Positions 35,310 through 44,940 of a stretch of DNA of 64,000 nt are shown here, in pieces. The notes under the pieces were generated by a model that saw only the letters and a program-made list of their open reading frames with translations, was not told the origin of the DNA and searched no databases. A program made the translations under genes and the position numbers. Source of the DNA: Jejuia sp049889775 (GTDB lineage Bacteria; Bacteroidota; Bacteroidia; Flavobacteriales; Flavobacteriaceae); NCBI GenBank assembly GCA_049889775.1, contig JBMHCT010000018.1:62001-126000 (forward strand), in the 5' to 3' direction. How positions within the stretch are numbered: the stretch's first letter is position 1; each line of letters starts with the position of its first letter.

Positions 35310-35648
35310 TTAATAAACAGATTCTTTCCCGAAATGCTTAGTTAATAAATAGTATACCACAGCTCTATATTTGTTACGGTTTGATTTTCCATAAGTTTCC
35401 ATAACAGCATCAATAGCACCATCTAAATCATCACTAGCACTTAGTCCTAATTTCTTTATTAAGAAGTTATTCTTTACGGTGTCTAATTCAGACTGATCTG
35501 ACCCTGATACTGTAGAGGCATCAGCGTTATAAATTGATGGTCCACAACCAATGGTTACTTTAGTTAGTAAATCCATATCAGCTTCAACACCACATTTTTC
35601 TTTTAAATCTGCAGCATATTTTGCAATAAGCTCGTCACGTTTACTCAT
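35310..35648 (-). CDS. DUF2853 family protein
   Basis: 112 residues, soluble and helical. The sequence MSKRDELIAKYAADLKEKCG, then TKVTIGCGPSIYNADASTVSG and NKYRAVVYYLLTKHFGKE, is characteristic of DUF2853, a small conserved family found in Bacteroidota and Proteobacteria. A crystal structure of a family member exists in my recollection, but no biochemical function does. It is monocistronic, between the CvfB-like gene and menD, with its own terminator. Confidence 0.85.
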   Translation of the reverse strand: MSKRDELIAKYAADLKEKCGVEADMDLLTKVTIGCGPSIYNADASTVSGSDQSELDTVKNNFLIKKLGLSASDDLDGAIDAVMETYGKSNRNKYRAVVYYLLTKHFGKESVY

Positions 35649-35734
35649 GATAAAAAGTGTTTTTTAGATTAATAATTAATTTCTTAAATATAGTTATTTT
35701 TTAGACACGTTAACTTTTGTTAAGTCACATTCCA

Positions 35735-37504
35735 TCACTTAATAAAGTTAAAATATTCTAAAAGTATACCATCATTTAAACGTTTAGGTGTGAAAATCTC
35801 GAGTAATTTTGGTTTTTCGGAGGTTTCAAAGAACATTTCTAGAGATGTGGATAATTCTTTTTCAGAAGAAGCTGAGTCATACTCAAAACCAAACATATCG
35901 CATAAATGTTTTGCATTTAAATCATGTTGTGTTTCAAAATAAGTATCAAAATTTGCGGTGTTTTTATGACCTGGTAAAATTCTAAAAATACCACCACCTT
36001 GGTTATTTAAAACAATAATTCTAAAGTTATTGGGGACATAGTTGTTCCAAAGGGCATTGCTATCATAAAAAAAGCTTAAATCTCCTGTAATGAATGTTGT
36101 TCTTTTTTCTGAAGCCACTGCAAATCCAATAGCTGTAGATGTACTTCCATCAATACCGCTTGTACCTCTATTGCAGAATATATCTATTGTTTTATTCATT
36201 TTGAATAACTGAGTGTAACGAATGGTAGAACTGTTACCTACTTGTAAAACAGATTGTTTTGGAAGTGCTTTTAAAACAATATCAAACACTTTAAAATCGC
36301 TAAAGGGTATCTCATTTATGTAGGTTTCATGACGTTTTAAACGGTGTTTCTTAATCTTAGTCCAAAACTCCTTATAGTCGCTTTTTTTATGATGCGTTAA
36401 TTTGGGCAGAAACGCTTCAAAAAAGTGTTGTGGTGATGTTTCAATATGTTGAGATAAACAAAAAAAAGTGTCATTAGCTTTCTTTTCATCAATATGCCAA
36501 TGCTCCTTAGGTTTAAACTTTCTAAGTAGTGCTTTTATCTTTTTGGAAACAATTAAACCTCCAAAGGTTAATAAGATTTCCGGTTGTAAATCTTTTGGCT
36601 CGTCTTCTGATAAAGGTGCAATAATTTGATCTATACTTGGAAAGAAACTTTTATGATGTAGGTTTGATGTGGTTTCAGTAAATACAATAACACTATCGTC
36701 ATCTGCCAATTCTTCTAAAAGGGTTTCATCTATTTCATCTGGATGATTCACACCAACCAAAATCATCTTTTTAGAAGCTGCCATCCAATCTTCTACACAT
36801 TCTTTTAGCACCAAACTATCAACAGCCTTATTTTTTTCCTTTAGTTCAGTATTTTCTGGATGTACTGATAACTCTGAAACTCTTTCATACAAGGGTTCAT
36901 CAAAAGGTATATTAATATGAACTGGCCCATTCTTTAAGAGTGCCAAATTTATGGCCGTATTAATTTCATGTTCGTTATGCTCTTGAATGTCTTTTTGAAG
37001 TCCTAAAAAACGTTCTAACTTACTCTCAAGATTTTTGATTATGGGTAACTCTTCTGAAATAGGTACATTTTTTTCATCATTTAGATCCAACTTCAAATTA
37101 GCTGAATATAAAATATGGCTTTCATAAACGTTCTTTTGGTTTATGGTCTGTCCATCACCAATCCCTATTAAATGCTTTGGTCGGTCTGCGGATAATACTA
37201 CTAGAGGAATATCACTGTAAAAGGCCTCTGCAACTGCCGGATAATAATTTAAAAGCGCGCTTCCTGAGGTACAGACCAAGGCTGTTGGTGTTTTGGTTTG
37301 TTGCGCTATTCCAAGGGCAAAAAAAGCTGCACAACGTTCATCTACAATGCTATAGCATTTAAAAAAATCGTCGTGTGTAAAACCAATGGTTAAAGGTGCG
37401 TTGCGGCTACCTGGAGAGATAATAATATATTTTATATTTTTTGATTTGCACAATTGAATTACCGTTTGTGCAAGAGGAATTTTAGGATAGGTCATCAACT
37501 TCAT
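35735..37504 (-). CDS. menD: SEPHCHC synthase MenD (menaquinone biosynthesis)
   Basis: A thiamine diphosphate enzyme that joins 2-oxoglutarate to isochorismate, releasing CO2. It is 589 residues, with the N-terminal Pyr domain (IIISPGSRNAPLTIGFT, VDERCAAFFALGIAQ, CTSGSALLNYYPAVAEA) and the C-terminal PP domain with the metal motif GDLSFFYDSNALWNN and NNQGGGIF. All are MenD-typical. A second in-frame ATG lies three codons in (37495) and could be the true start. It is downstream of menF (43 bases) in the menaquinone unit, matching the use of menaquinol by cytochrome bd. Confidence 0.96.
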   Translation of the reverse strand: MKLMTYPKIPLAQTVIQLCKSKNIKYIIISPGSRNAPLTIGFTHDDFFKCYSIVDERCAAFFALGIAQQTKTPTALVCTSGSALLNYYPAVAEAFYSDIPLVVLSADRPKHLIGIGDGQTINQKNVYESHILYSANLKLDLNDEKNVPISEELPIIKNLESKLERFLGLQKDIQEHNEHEINTAINLALLKNGPVHINIPFDEPLYERVSELSVHPENTELKEKNKAVDSLVLKECVEDWMAASKKMILVGVNHPDEIDETLLEELADDDSVIVFTETTSNLHHKSFFPSIDQIIAPLSEDEPKDLQPEILLTFGGLIVSKKIKALLRKFKPKEHWHIDEKKANDTFFCLSQHIETSPQHFFEAFLPKLTHHKKSDYKEFWTKIKKHRLKRHETYINEIPFSDFKVFDIVLKALPKQSVLQVGNSSTIRYTQLFKMNKTIDIFCNRGTSGIDGSTSTAIGFAVASEKRTTFITGDLSFFYDSNALWNNYVPNNFRIIVLNNQGGGIFRILPGHKNTANFDTYFETQHDLNAKHLCDMFGFEYDSASSEKELSTSLEMFFETSEKPKLLEIFTPKRLNDGILLEYFNFIK

Positions 37505-37547
37505 AATCTTATTACAAAATTACGAAATACACCCTAGATTATTTTTA

Positions 37548-38663
37548 CTATAACACCTTTTTAACGACCATAGATTTTGAAACAGTTTCCTCCCACTCAA
37601 GTTCTGCATTAGAATCTGAAGTAATGCCACCTCCGACATAAATCAATGCTTTGTTCTCCTTAATTTGCATACATCTAAGGTTTACGTAAAGTTGGGTGCT
37701 TTTGCGTTTTAGTGTATATGCCCTATTTTCTACATTGCGACTACCAGTTCGAGGTTTTACATCTATATCAAAGTTTAATTCTCCTAAAAAACCAGTGTAG
37801 AATTCACGATCATAATTCTCATTTTTAAAAATAAATTCCATGGCTTTTGCTTTAGGCGAACCACAAACTGCAGGTGTAGGATGTAAACTATGTAATAAGG
37901 GCTTTAGATCGGTTTCTTGTGATTTAAGTTGACCTTTAATATCAGTTTTAAGGTGTAATAGGTTACCAGATTTTACAGTTTGTACATCAGAAACTTTTAT
38001 GTTTTCAATAGTTGAAGTGATGTTCTCTAAAATGAAATCAGTTACAAATTGCTGCTCCTTTAACTCTTTTTCGTTCCAAATAACATCTAAAGTTCCTTGA
38101 TAGTCTTGGGTTCCTGCCAATGCCATTATGGAAAAATTTCGACCTTCAATTTTTAATAATGTTTCTGGTGTCGCACCCAACCACAAACCAACTTTAGGGT
38201 GATACCATAAATAGGCCAATGCTAATGGATAACTGTTTAGTAATTGTTGGAATACTTCAAATACATCAATTGTATCATGTATATATTCTTCAACTCTGGA
38301 GAGTACAACTTTTTGAACATCTCCATTTTTTATAGCTTCAATTCCCGATTCTACTAATTTAACATGAAGTGCTTTCTGTTTTTTATCTATTTCAAATGAT
38401 TCTATTTGAGAGGTTTCAACCGTATTTTGATTTGAGAATTCAACATCAAAACACTCAGAACTGCTTTGAGGTATCAAAATACTGTCTTTGTTGATATCAA
38501 AAGGTGAAAACACAAAGCCTTTTTCACTAAAATCTTTAGTAGAATAGAGGTTATCATCCTTCTGCAACATTGCTTTTACCAAAGACATTTTTGGCTTTCT
38601 ATAAACTACGAAAGGCAATTGTTTACCAAAATGTTGCTTAACGTGATCAAAAAAGTGTTGCAA
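37548..38663 (-). CDS. menF: Isochorismate synthase (MenF/EntC type)
   Basis: Converts chorismate to isochorismate, the entry to menaquinone synthesis. It is 371 residues with a typical chorismate-binding domain: VVLSRVEEY, AYLWYHPKVGLWLGATPETLL, MALAGTQDYQG, HPTPAVCGSPKAKAM, YDREFYTGFLGELN and the C-terminal VGGGITSDSNAELEWEETV. Context with menD supports isochorismate synthase over a siderophore EntC or an anthranilate synthase. It begins four bases after the thioesterase stop. Confidence 0.94.
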   Translation of the reverse strand: MQHFFDHVKQHFGKQLPFVVYRKPKMSLVKAMLQKDDNLYSTKDFSEKGFVFSPFDINKDSILIPQSSSECFDVEFSNQNTVETSQIESFEIDKKQKALHVKLVESGIEAIKNGDVQKVVLSRVEEYIHDTIDVFEVFQQLLNSYPLALAYLWYHPKVGLWLGATPETLLKIEGRNFSIMALAGTQDYQGTLDVIWNEKELKEQQFVTDFILENITSTIENIKVSDVQTVKSGNLLHLKTDIKGQLKSQETDLKPLLHSLHPTPAVCGSPKAKAMEFIFKNENYDREFYTGFLGELNFDIDVKPRTGSRNVENRAYTLKRKSTQLYVNLRCMQIKENKALIYVGGGITSDSNAELEWEETVSKSMVVKKVL

Positions 38664-38667
38664 TGTC

Positions 38668-39093
38668 TTATTTTTTTCTGGGTAAGGAAATGGTAGTTAG
38701 TTTGCAATGTGAAATTAAATTACCCTCTTCATCAGTTACTTTAATTTCAAATAATTGAGTAGTTCGCCCTTTATGAATAAACTTAGCTTTGGCATAGACA
38801 TAACCTTCCCTAATACTTTTTACGTGATTTGCACTAATTTCAATACCACGAACAAAAACGTCCTTTTGATTAAAAAGCAATTCTGCCGCAAAACTCCCCG
38901 TAGTTTCAGCAAGAGCTACCGTTGCGCCTCCATGAAGCACACCATCTGGCTGATACACTCTTTTATTCACTGGCATTCTACCAACAACAAAGTCATCACC
39001 AAAATCTACTATTTCAATTTCTAAGGTTTCCATTAGCGTATTTTTGGTGATAGCGTTGGCTCGTTTTAGTATTTCTTCTTTTGAAAGTTGCAT
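38668..39093 (-). CDS. Hotdog thioesterase, probable DHNA-CoA thioesterase
   Basis: A 141-residue PaaI-type hotdog domain: VVGRMPVNKRVYQPDGVLHGGATVALAET has the HGG motif and the downstream Glu, then GIEISANHVKSIREGYVYA and AKFIHKGRTTQLFEIKV. The family includes the menaquinone-pathway enzyme that hydrolyses 1,4-dihydroxy-2-naphthoyl-CoA (MenI/YdiI). As the first gene of a unit with menF and menD, that role is the likeliest. Phenylacetyl-CoA thioesterase is the alternative, but no phenylacetate genes are near. Confidence 0.82.
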   Translation of the reverse strand: MQLSKEEILKRANAITKNTLMETLEIEIVDFGDDFVVGRMPVNKRVYQPDGVLHGGATVALAETTGSFAAELLFNQKDVFVRGIEISANHVKSIREGYVYAKAKFIHKGRTTQLFEIKVTDEEGNLISHCKLTTISLPRKK

Positions 39094-39131
39094 TAAAATC
39101 TTTTATACTTTTACATCTGTAAAAATACGAA

Positions 39132-39701
39132 ATGCCAGTAACCTTAGAAAATAGCAGAGTAAAATTGTCGCCATTATCATTAGACAATTATCACCACATA
39201 ATTAAGATTGGAAAAGAACCGAAATTGGTGCAATATTCACCAAGTAAAGTAGATACTCCAGAAGACTTAAAAAATTATGTTCTCACTGCTTTAGAATGGC
39301 AAAAAAACAAAACAGCAATACCTTTTATTGTGTTCGACAAACACACAAAATTATATGCGGGAACTACCAGATATATGAATATTAATAAAAATAATAAGGT
39401 TTTAGAAATTGGTGCCACTTGGATAGGTAGAAATTTTCAAGGTACGGGTTTAAACAAAAACATGAAATTCTTGATGTTGCAGCATGCCTTTGAAATTATG
39501 AATTTTGAAAAGGTTGAATTTCGCATAGATGAACGCAATATAGCCTCAAGAAAAGCCGTTGAAAAACTTGGAGCACAATCAGAAGGACTCCTAAGAAAAA
39601 ATGTAGTTTTAATAAATGGTTTTAGAAGGAACACCTGTTGTTATGGTATTTTGCGTGAGGAATGGACTAATTTAAAAACTAAAGTGTTTACGGATATATA
39701 A
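39132..39701 (+). CDS. GNAT family N-acetyltransferase (RimJ/RimL-like)
   Basis: A 189-residue GNAT protein: residues 1-60 carry the MPVTLENSRVKLSPLSLDNY opening, the CoA loop is GRNFQGTGLNKNMKFLML, and FEKVEFRIDERNIASRKAVEKLGAQSEG is the standard C-terminal block of the group. It is cytoplasmic, divergent from the menaquinone operon, with about 38 bases between start codons. Its acceptor is unknown. Confidence 0.87.
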   Translation: MPVTLENSRVKLSPLSLDNYHHIIKIGKEPKLVQYSPSKVDTPEDLKNYVLTALEWQKNKTAIPFIVFDKHTKLYAGTTRYMNINKNNKVLEIGATWIGRNFQGTGLNKNMKFLMLQHAFEIMNFEKVEFRIDERNIASRKAVEKLGAQSEGLLRKNVVLINGFRRNTCCYGILREEWTNLKTKVFTDI

Positions 39702-39707
39702 AAGCAA

Positions 39708-39734
39708 AAGGTTAGAACTAACACTTCTAACCTT
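39708..39734. terminator. Hairpin between the GNAT and beta-helix protein genes
   Basis: Perfect 10 bp stem AAGGTTAGAA (39708-39717) / TTCTAACCTT (39725-39734). On the minus strand it is followed by a T-rich stretch, so it is probably the terminator of the 983-residue beta-helix gene; on the plus strand CCCC follows, making it weak for the GNAT gene. Confidence 0.75.
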
Positions 39735-39763
39735 CCCCTAAATACTATCAAATCAATTCTTAA

Positions 39764-42715
39764 TTATTCCTTCAAGAACCTTATAACTTCCTGGTAACCA
39801 GAAGAAGATGTACTTTTTAGTAGATATAGCCCTGAAGAAGGCAAGATTTGCTTTAAATCAAGATTTAGTACATAATCCCTTTTTTCAATATTAATTTTCT
39901 TTTGAAATATTGACTTTCCTAATACGTCAATAATCTCAATAGTGTTGTATCCTAGTATTTCAGAAGAAAACTTTACATGAAGCTTTTCTTTAGCAGGATT
40001 AGGAAATAGCATTGTTTTATCCTGTCTTTGGATGGTCTCAATATCCTTTTTTTTACTATTCTGCTTAGAACTACTACTTGTAGGATAACCAAATACAATA
40101 ATTTCATTTACAGCGGCGTAAGGACTATCTAGCATACCTAACCTTAAATGTTGTGTATCAACATCTACAATATGTTCTTTCCAACTATTAAAGGCATCAC
40201 ATGGCTCTACGAATAATGTAGACCAAGATCCATTATCATCATATTCAACATTAAAATCCTGCATATTACTTACATCGTACATATAGACTTTTGAAATATG
40301 ATATTCAGCACCCAAATCTACAGTGGTATAATAAGGAGCATTATTGGCATTAAAATAAGGTTTCCACTCATTACTTACGGGTATTTCATTCACTAAAGGA
40401 TCTATGTTTTGCTCATCAAACAAATACTGAGGAGAAAAAACGCTACCTCCAGAAACTAAATCAGTTACCATACCAGATGTAACAATAATTTGCTCCAAAG
40501 TTGGCTCTGGATCTGTATCTGGTTCGGATGATGCAATAGTCATAATCGGATATCCATTTATTATAATCTCATTAATTGCTGCGTAAGGGCTTGATGGCAT
40601 GGATAAACGCAAATATCTAGTAACTACATCGGTTTCATGTGTCTTCCAAACATTAAAAGCGTCACAAGGCTCTGTTAAAAGTAGCGTCCAACTAGTATCA
40701 TCCCCATATTCAACATCAAAATCACCCACACTATTTATATCATGCATATTAATTTCAGAAATATAGTAGTCCTGACCAAGATCGATTATAGTATAATAAG
40801 GAGCATTAGTATCATTAAAATAGGGTTTCCATGATTCGCTTGATGGGTGCAAATTTGATTCGTAATCAATATTTTGTTCATCAAATAGATTAGTTGGGGG
40901 AAAAACGCTACCTCCATTTACCAAATCTGTTACCATTGTAGAATCTACAATTATTTGCGAAGATTCTTTGATTAGAGGATAGCCATGTACAATAACTTCA
41001 TTAATTTCGGCGAAAACATTTTCATACATTGAAAAACGCAGATATCTTGTTGAAATATCGGTTAAATGAGTTTTCCAAACATTAAAGGCATTACAAGGTT
41101 CTGTAAACAATGTAACCCATTCTGTTCCATCATAGTATTCTACTGTAAAATCATAAATATTCTGATAATCATGTAAATTCAGTTCAGAAATATGGTATTC
41201 GTTTCCTAAATCAACAATGGCATGATAGGAGCTTTCATTCATAACAACGTCTGGTTTCCAAGCTACGCTAACAGCTCGTTCATCAGCCTCCACGTCTAAA
41301 TATTGTTCATCAAATAAAAATAATGGTGTATTTACACTACCGCCTTGCACCGAATCAATAACCATATCGGCAGTTATTACTAATTGTTGCGGAATTGTTG
41401 TTGGATCCTGATATTGAAAAAACTCTGGTCCTCCTGGTGCCCCCAAACTTAAATATTCCGATGGCATTCCTACTGCTAATGAATAATCGTTATTGGACGG
41501 ATCGGTAAATTGTATCTCGGTAACTGTGGTTAGTGTATTGTTAAAAATAGTATCATTGTCAACATTTGTTTGATCTAAGTAAAATGTAACATTGGTATCG
41601 TAATTATTATCATTGGCTGTAAAATAATTATACTCATTCATATTCCTAAGAATATGATTTCCGGTAATACTTCTAAAAAAATTATCCTGAATATGTATAG
41701 GAGCCAAACTATCACTTACAGTTCTATTGTCACAAAAAATTCCTTGAGAAGATGCAATGTAATTATTAATAATACTTACATCTCCCTTACCCATGTTATT
41801 AATACCAAATACAGGAGTGGTTAGCATTATATTATTATAAATGCTGGCAACGCTATTGTCGCCGATTTGTAAAATATTCATATGGTAAGTAGCCCCCTCA
41901 GTACCCGCATTAATCATGGTGTTATTATATATTTTTATATCTTCAACCATATTAGCTATCTGTATAGATTCTCTTTGTGTATTCCTTATAATATTGTTAT
42001 ACAGTTTCACATGTTTAAACTCCATCCCTGGCGTTGTGGTTTCACCCAAATACATACCCTCTGATACGTTCTCGATAAAGCAATCATGAATATTTAAGTT
42101 TTTAAATACTGGAATGGGGTTTGGCGGACTACCGTTATAATCTTTCTTAGCAAGTATTCCAAAAAACCCATCATGATTTATCTTAATAAATTCTGCCTCA
42201 CAATCTGAACTTAGTTCTGTAAACGCCAAACCGCACTGAACCGCCGCCAATTCAAAACCATATTTATAACCGGGGTGACCTGCACCGCTTATCTTTATAT
42301 ACTTGCAATTTTCAAAGGTAATGGCGCCCCATGTATTAGAAATGGTATCGTTTATTTTTACCTGTCCACCTTTATTAATAACAACAATTGGGGATAGTGA
42401 ATCACCTTCTATTTGTTGAAAACGTAAAGGGAATTTTCTAGATGAGTCCACAAAAATAGTATCACCGGCAATTGGAGTTCTGTTTAGAGTTTGTGCATTA
42501 ACATAATAATTTGAGTTTTCATCCAAAATCGTATTTTGATTTTGAGAATTAACATGGTTGAAAAGGACTGAAATTAATATAAGACTAAAAGCTAAGAGAT
42601 TTTTTTTTAGTTCGGATACAATTGTTTTAACTCTTGAAAGAGCTATAGATCGAAAATAAATGAGAGAAAAACGTTGGTTGGTTACAGCGGTTATTGCTGT
42701 AAATGAGGGATTCAT
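39764..42715 (-). CDS. Large T9SS-exported protein: beta-helix plus three repeated discoidin-like modules
   Basis: A 983-residue secreted protein. It has a long polar N-region and then a signal peptide (to about NHVNSQ, residue 58), a right-handed parallel beta-helix with repeated Asn-rich turns (about 100-430, KNLNIHDCFIENVSEGMYLG), three modules of about 140-155 residues starting near 447, 587 and 742 (each with GGSV...LFDEQ and LFTEPC-AFN-WK-H), and a C-terminal T9SS type A sorting domain (from about 900: LFPNPAKEKLHVKF ... LKSTSSSGYQEVIRFLKE). The modules look like F5/8 type C (discoidin) domains that bind sugars. The helix may be a polysaccharide lyase or hydrolase, but no catalytic residues can be named. 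Confidence 0.75.
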   Translation of the reverse strand: MNPSFTAITAVTNQRFSLIYFRSIALSRVKTIVSELKKNLLAFSLILISVLFNHVNSQNQNTILDENSNYYVNAQTLNRTPIAGDTIFVDSSRKFPLRFQQIEGDSLSPIVVINKGGQVKINDTISNTWGAITFENCKYIKISGAGHPGYKYGFELAAVQCGLAFTELSSDCEAEFIKINHDGFFGILAKKDYNGSPPNPIPVFKNLNIHDCFIENVSEGMYLGETTTPGMEFKHVKLYNNIIRNTQRESIQIANMVEDIKIYNNTMINAGTEGATYHMNILQIGDNSVASIYNNIMLTTPVFGINNMGKGDVSIINNYIASSQGIFCDNRTVSDSLAPIHIQDNFFRSITGNHILRNMNEYNYFTANDNNYDTNVTFYLDQTNVDNDTIFNNTLTTVTEIQFTDPSNNDYSLAVGMPSEYLSLGAPGGPEFFQYQDPTTIPQQLVITADMVIDSVQGGSVNTPLFLFDEQYLDVEADERAVSVAWKPDVVMNESSYHAIVDLGNEYHISELNLHDYQNIYDFTVEYYDGTEWVTLFTEPCNAFNVWKTHLTDISTRYLRFSMYENVFAEINEVIVHGYPLIKESSQIIVDSTMVTDLVNGGSVFPPTNLFDEQNIDYESNLHPSSESWKPYFNDTNAPYYTIIDLGQDYYISEINMHDINSVGDFDVEYGDDTSWTLLLTEPCDAFNVWKTHETDVVTRYLRLSMPSSPYAAINEIIINGYPIMTIASSEPDTDPEPTLEQIIVTSGMVTDLVSGGSVFSPQYLFDEQNIDPLVNEIPVSNEWKPYFNANNAPYYTTVDLGAEYHISKVYMYDVSNMQDFNVEYDDNGSWSTLFVEPCDAFNSWKEHIVDVDTQHLRLGMLDSPYAAVNEIIVFGYPTSSSSKQNSKKKDIETIQRQDKTMLFPNPAKEKLHVKFSSEILGYNTIEIIDVLGKSIFQKKINIEKRDYVLNLDLKQILPSSGLYLLKSTSSSGYQEVIRFLKE

Positions 42716-42878
42716 AATTTTCGTAATTTAAATTAATATTTGACGTACGGAAATATATGATTATTTGTAAGAATAATAAATAAGTACTTGTACGTATTTT
42801 ATTATTATTTGTAAACAGTTGTTTATAAGATAAAAGTGTTAAAATACTGTAAAACAATTATATATAATTTAATAACAG

Positions 42879-43757
42879 TTAGTAAGCCAAACGATAAGCT
42901 CTAACTGTATTATTAAAAAACGTAGGAATCAACAAGATTTGGGATGCCTCAATATAATCAATATCGGCAGCATTAACTTTTTGTTCTCGTGTATCTAAAA
43001 GTTTTATTTTACTCCAATCTGTTTGCTTAATATAGAATATCTCACCAGACCAACTTGAAACTATAAAATCACCATTTTCCAACCGAATAATACCATCTCC
43101 ATGACCTATATCTGTTGTAAGTACTTTAAAAGTACTATTGTTTTCATTAAAGACACCAAAGTGATGAGATCTAGAAGCTGCGAAATAAATACCATCCTTT
43201 TGATGCAATAATCCATTCAAGCGCCCTAAAGTATCATTGGCAACCAATCTGATATTTCCGTTTTCTATTTTATAAATTGCATCGGTTCCTGATCCAGAAA
43301 TATATACGGCATCATCTGATACTGTAATATCATTAAGCTGAGGCGCTCCTTCAACAACAAACTTATTTGCTATTTCCTTTGTTGCTACGTCTATTTCTAC
43401 AACTTCATCTATATCATTTACATAAAGCTTTCCCTTATAAGCACCCATACCTTTTGGCCCGCTTAAGCCTTCAATCCATTTCAGATTAGTTATTTCACCT
43501 TCAGTGTTCAATTTAGAAATAAAACCATTGTTATCTTTTTCCCAAGGAGCGTTATTCACATTTGCTACATAAATGGTTTGTGAAGATTTATCGTATAGCA
43601 CAGATTCACAAGTAGTTAACAATGTATCTGTTTCCCACAAAAACTCTAAGGTAGGCTCAACTGCTTGTATTAAAATATTATTTTTCTTATTCTTTTTCTC
43701 ATTATTGCAGGACAATACAGCTAATATAATAAGTATATAAAACGGAAGTTTTCTCAT
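42879..43757 (-). CDS. Beta-propeller lipoprotein, SMP-30/gluconolactonase-like
   Basis: A 292-residue lipoprotein (lipobox AVLSC, Cys17) folding as a six-bladed-type propeller: repeated strands such as TIYVANVNNAPWEKD, LYVNDIDEVVEIDVATKEI, AVYISGSGTDAIYKI and DGIIRLENGDFIVSSWSGEIF. These match SMP-30/gluconolactonase-like or NHL-type proteins. The metal-binding residues of a true lactonase cannot be confirmed by eye. It is in the same orientation as the upstream T9SS protein and the downstream beta-helix gene; a terminator separates it from the former. Confidence 0.65.
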   Translation of the reverse strand: MRKLPFYILIILAVLSCNNEKKNKKNNILIQAVEPTLEFLWETDTLLTTCESVLYDKSSQTIYVANVNNAPWEKDNNGFISKLNTEGEITNLKWIEGLSGPKGMGAYKGKLYVNDIDEVVEIDVATKEIANKFVVEGAPQLNDITVSDDAVYISGSGTDAIYKIENGNIRLVANDTLGRLNGLLHQKDGIYFAASRSHHFGVFNENNSTFKVLTTDIGHGDGIIRLENGDFIVSSWSGEIFYIKQTDWSKIKLLDTREQKVNAADIDYIEASQILLIPTFFNNTVRAYRLAY

Positions 43758-43791
43758 AATGAAAGAAATTAATTTGTTTTAACGGTTTAAT

Positions 43792-43826
43792 AAAAAAGCC
43801 ATATCCAGAGAATACGGCTTTTTACA
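43792..43826 (-). terminator. Terminator after the short T9SS protein gene
   Basis: On the minus strand AAAAAGCCGTAT pairs with ATATGGCTTTTT (43816-43823 against 43793-43800 plus inner pairs), followed by TTTATT. It lies about 20 bases past the stop of the gene at 43846. Confidence 0.85.
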
Positions 43827-43845
43827 AGTATATTGATTGAGTAGT

Positions 43846-44784
43846 TTATTCAACTATTAATTTTTTAGTTACAGAAGCGTTATCACTCTCCACTTGAACT
43901 AAATACAAACCTGATTTTAAACTAGATATATTGATTTCAGTATTTACCTTAGAAATAGCTTCACTATGTATTACTTGACCTGTAACACTTGTTATAGAAA
44001 CTTTTGTATTACCCAAAACTTGATCTAAATTAATGTTAAGTCTATTCTTTGCTGGGTTAGGATACATTTTAAAGCTTCCTAAAATGTTATCCTCAGTACT
44101 CAAATTAGTAACGTTTCTTAACTGATATGCGTTTACATTAAAACTATCTGATCCTCCTTGATCTTTTCTAATATCTATAGTAAAAGAAGTACCTACGGCG
44201 GTAAAATCTCCATTAATAACCTGACCAGGTCCAAAAGCATAATTCGTTGTTGACGCAGATCCAAAACTTGTACCACCAGTAACACCAATCTCTATCCAAG
44301 AAAACTCTTGACTGGATCTTTTATCACCCATAAAAAATTGCAATTTGTAGACTTGACCAACCGTTAAATTAGAGAGTGTTACAGTTGCGGCACCAGCGGC
44401 ATTCCACAAAAATCTACTGAGTAGTTCATCATAAACTGCTATACCTGGAGCAACCGGATCATATTGATCTACCGTTGCTGGTACAACATTTTGGGAGTTA
44501 GCCGAAAAATAAGTTGCCGTTGGATTTGCAAAAGCATTTCCCGAGGCCATTCCACTTGCCAGTCCCTCAAAAGGCACAGTATTAACGGTAACATCATAAG
44601 CGTCGCTGTCATCACCGCCTCCAAAATTTAACGCTTCAACAAGAGTACCATCTGTAGAGACCTCAGTTCCATCAGCAAGAGTAACAACACTCCATGTAAC
44701 TGTTTGTTGTGCATTTAAAACTAAAGCTCCTGAACAGCATAGCATGCAAAATGATTTCAAAAGTAATTGTGTAATTTTTTTCAT
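43846..44784 (-). CDS. T9SS-exported protein with a C-terminal sorting domain
   Basis: A 312-residue protein with a signal peptide (to about LVLNAQ), a beta-rich N-terminal domain (30-225, low in Lys and rich in Gly, Ala, Ser and Thr), and a type A sorting domain (about 232-312: GSFKMYPNPAKNRLNINLDQ ... SGLYLVQVESDNASVTKKLI). The N-domain may be a carbohydrate-binding or adhesion domain, but I do not recognise it. It is an extracellular or surface cargo of the type IX secretion system. It has its own terminator. Confidence 0.75.
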   Translation of the reverse strand: MKKITQLLLKSFCMLCCSGALVLNAQQTVTWSVVTLADGTEVSTDGTLVEALNFGGGDDSDAYDVTVNTVPFEGLASGMASGNAFANPTATYFSANSQNVVPATVDQYDPVAPGIAVYDELLSRFLWNAAGAATVTLSNLTVGQVYKLQFFMGDKRSSQEFSWIEIGVTGGTSFGSASTTNYAFGPGQVINGDFTAVGTSFTIDIRKDQGGSDSFNVNAYQLRNVTNLSTEDNILGSFKMYPNPAKNRLNINLDQVLGNTKVSITSVTGQVIHSEAISKVNTEINISSLKSGLYLVQVESDNASVTKKLIVE

Positions 44785-44940
44785 AAATTTTAGTTTAATG
44801 GTTTAATTATTTACGTCTTAAAATAATAAAAAAAATAATACGACTAAAATTCTGAAGAAAGTCTACCAATAATTGATTAAACATTTCTTTCAATTCGTAT
44901 CTAAATTACTTCACAAATAAAATAAAAGCTTATAAACAGT

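Noticed and set aside
42600..42608. Frameshift at the nine-base homopolymer in the 983-residue protein
   Set aside because: The frame is open from the ATG at 42715 across the run and leads straight into a good signal peptide; other frames give no better start.
42716..42878. Direct repeats of ATTATTTGTAA upstream of the beta-helix gene
   Set aside because: Two copies in very AT-rich sequence; no symmetry or spacing to support an operator.
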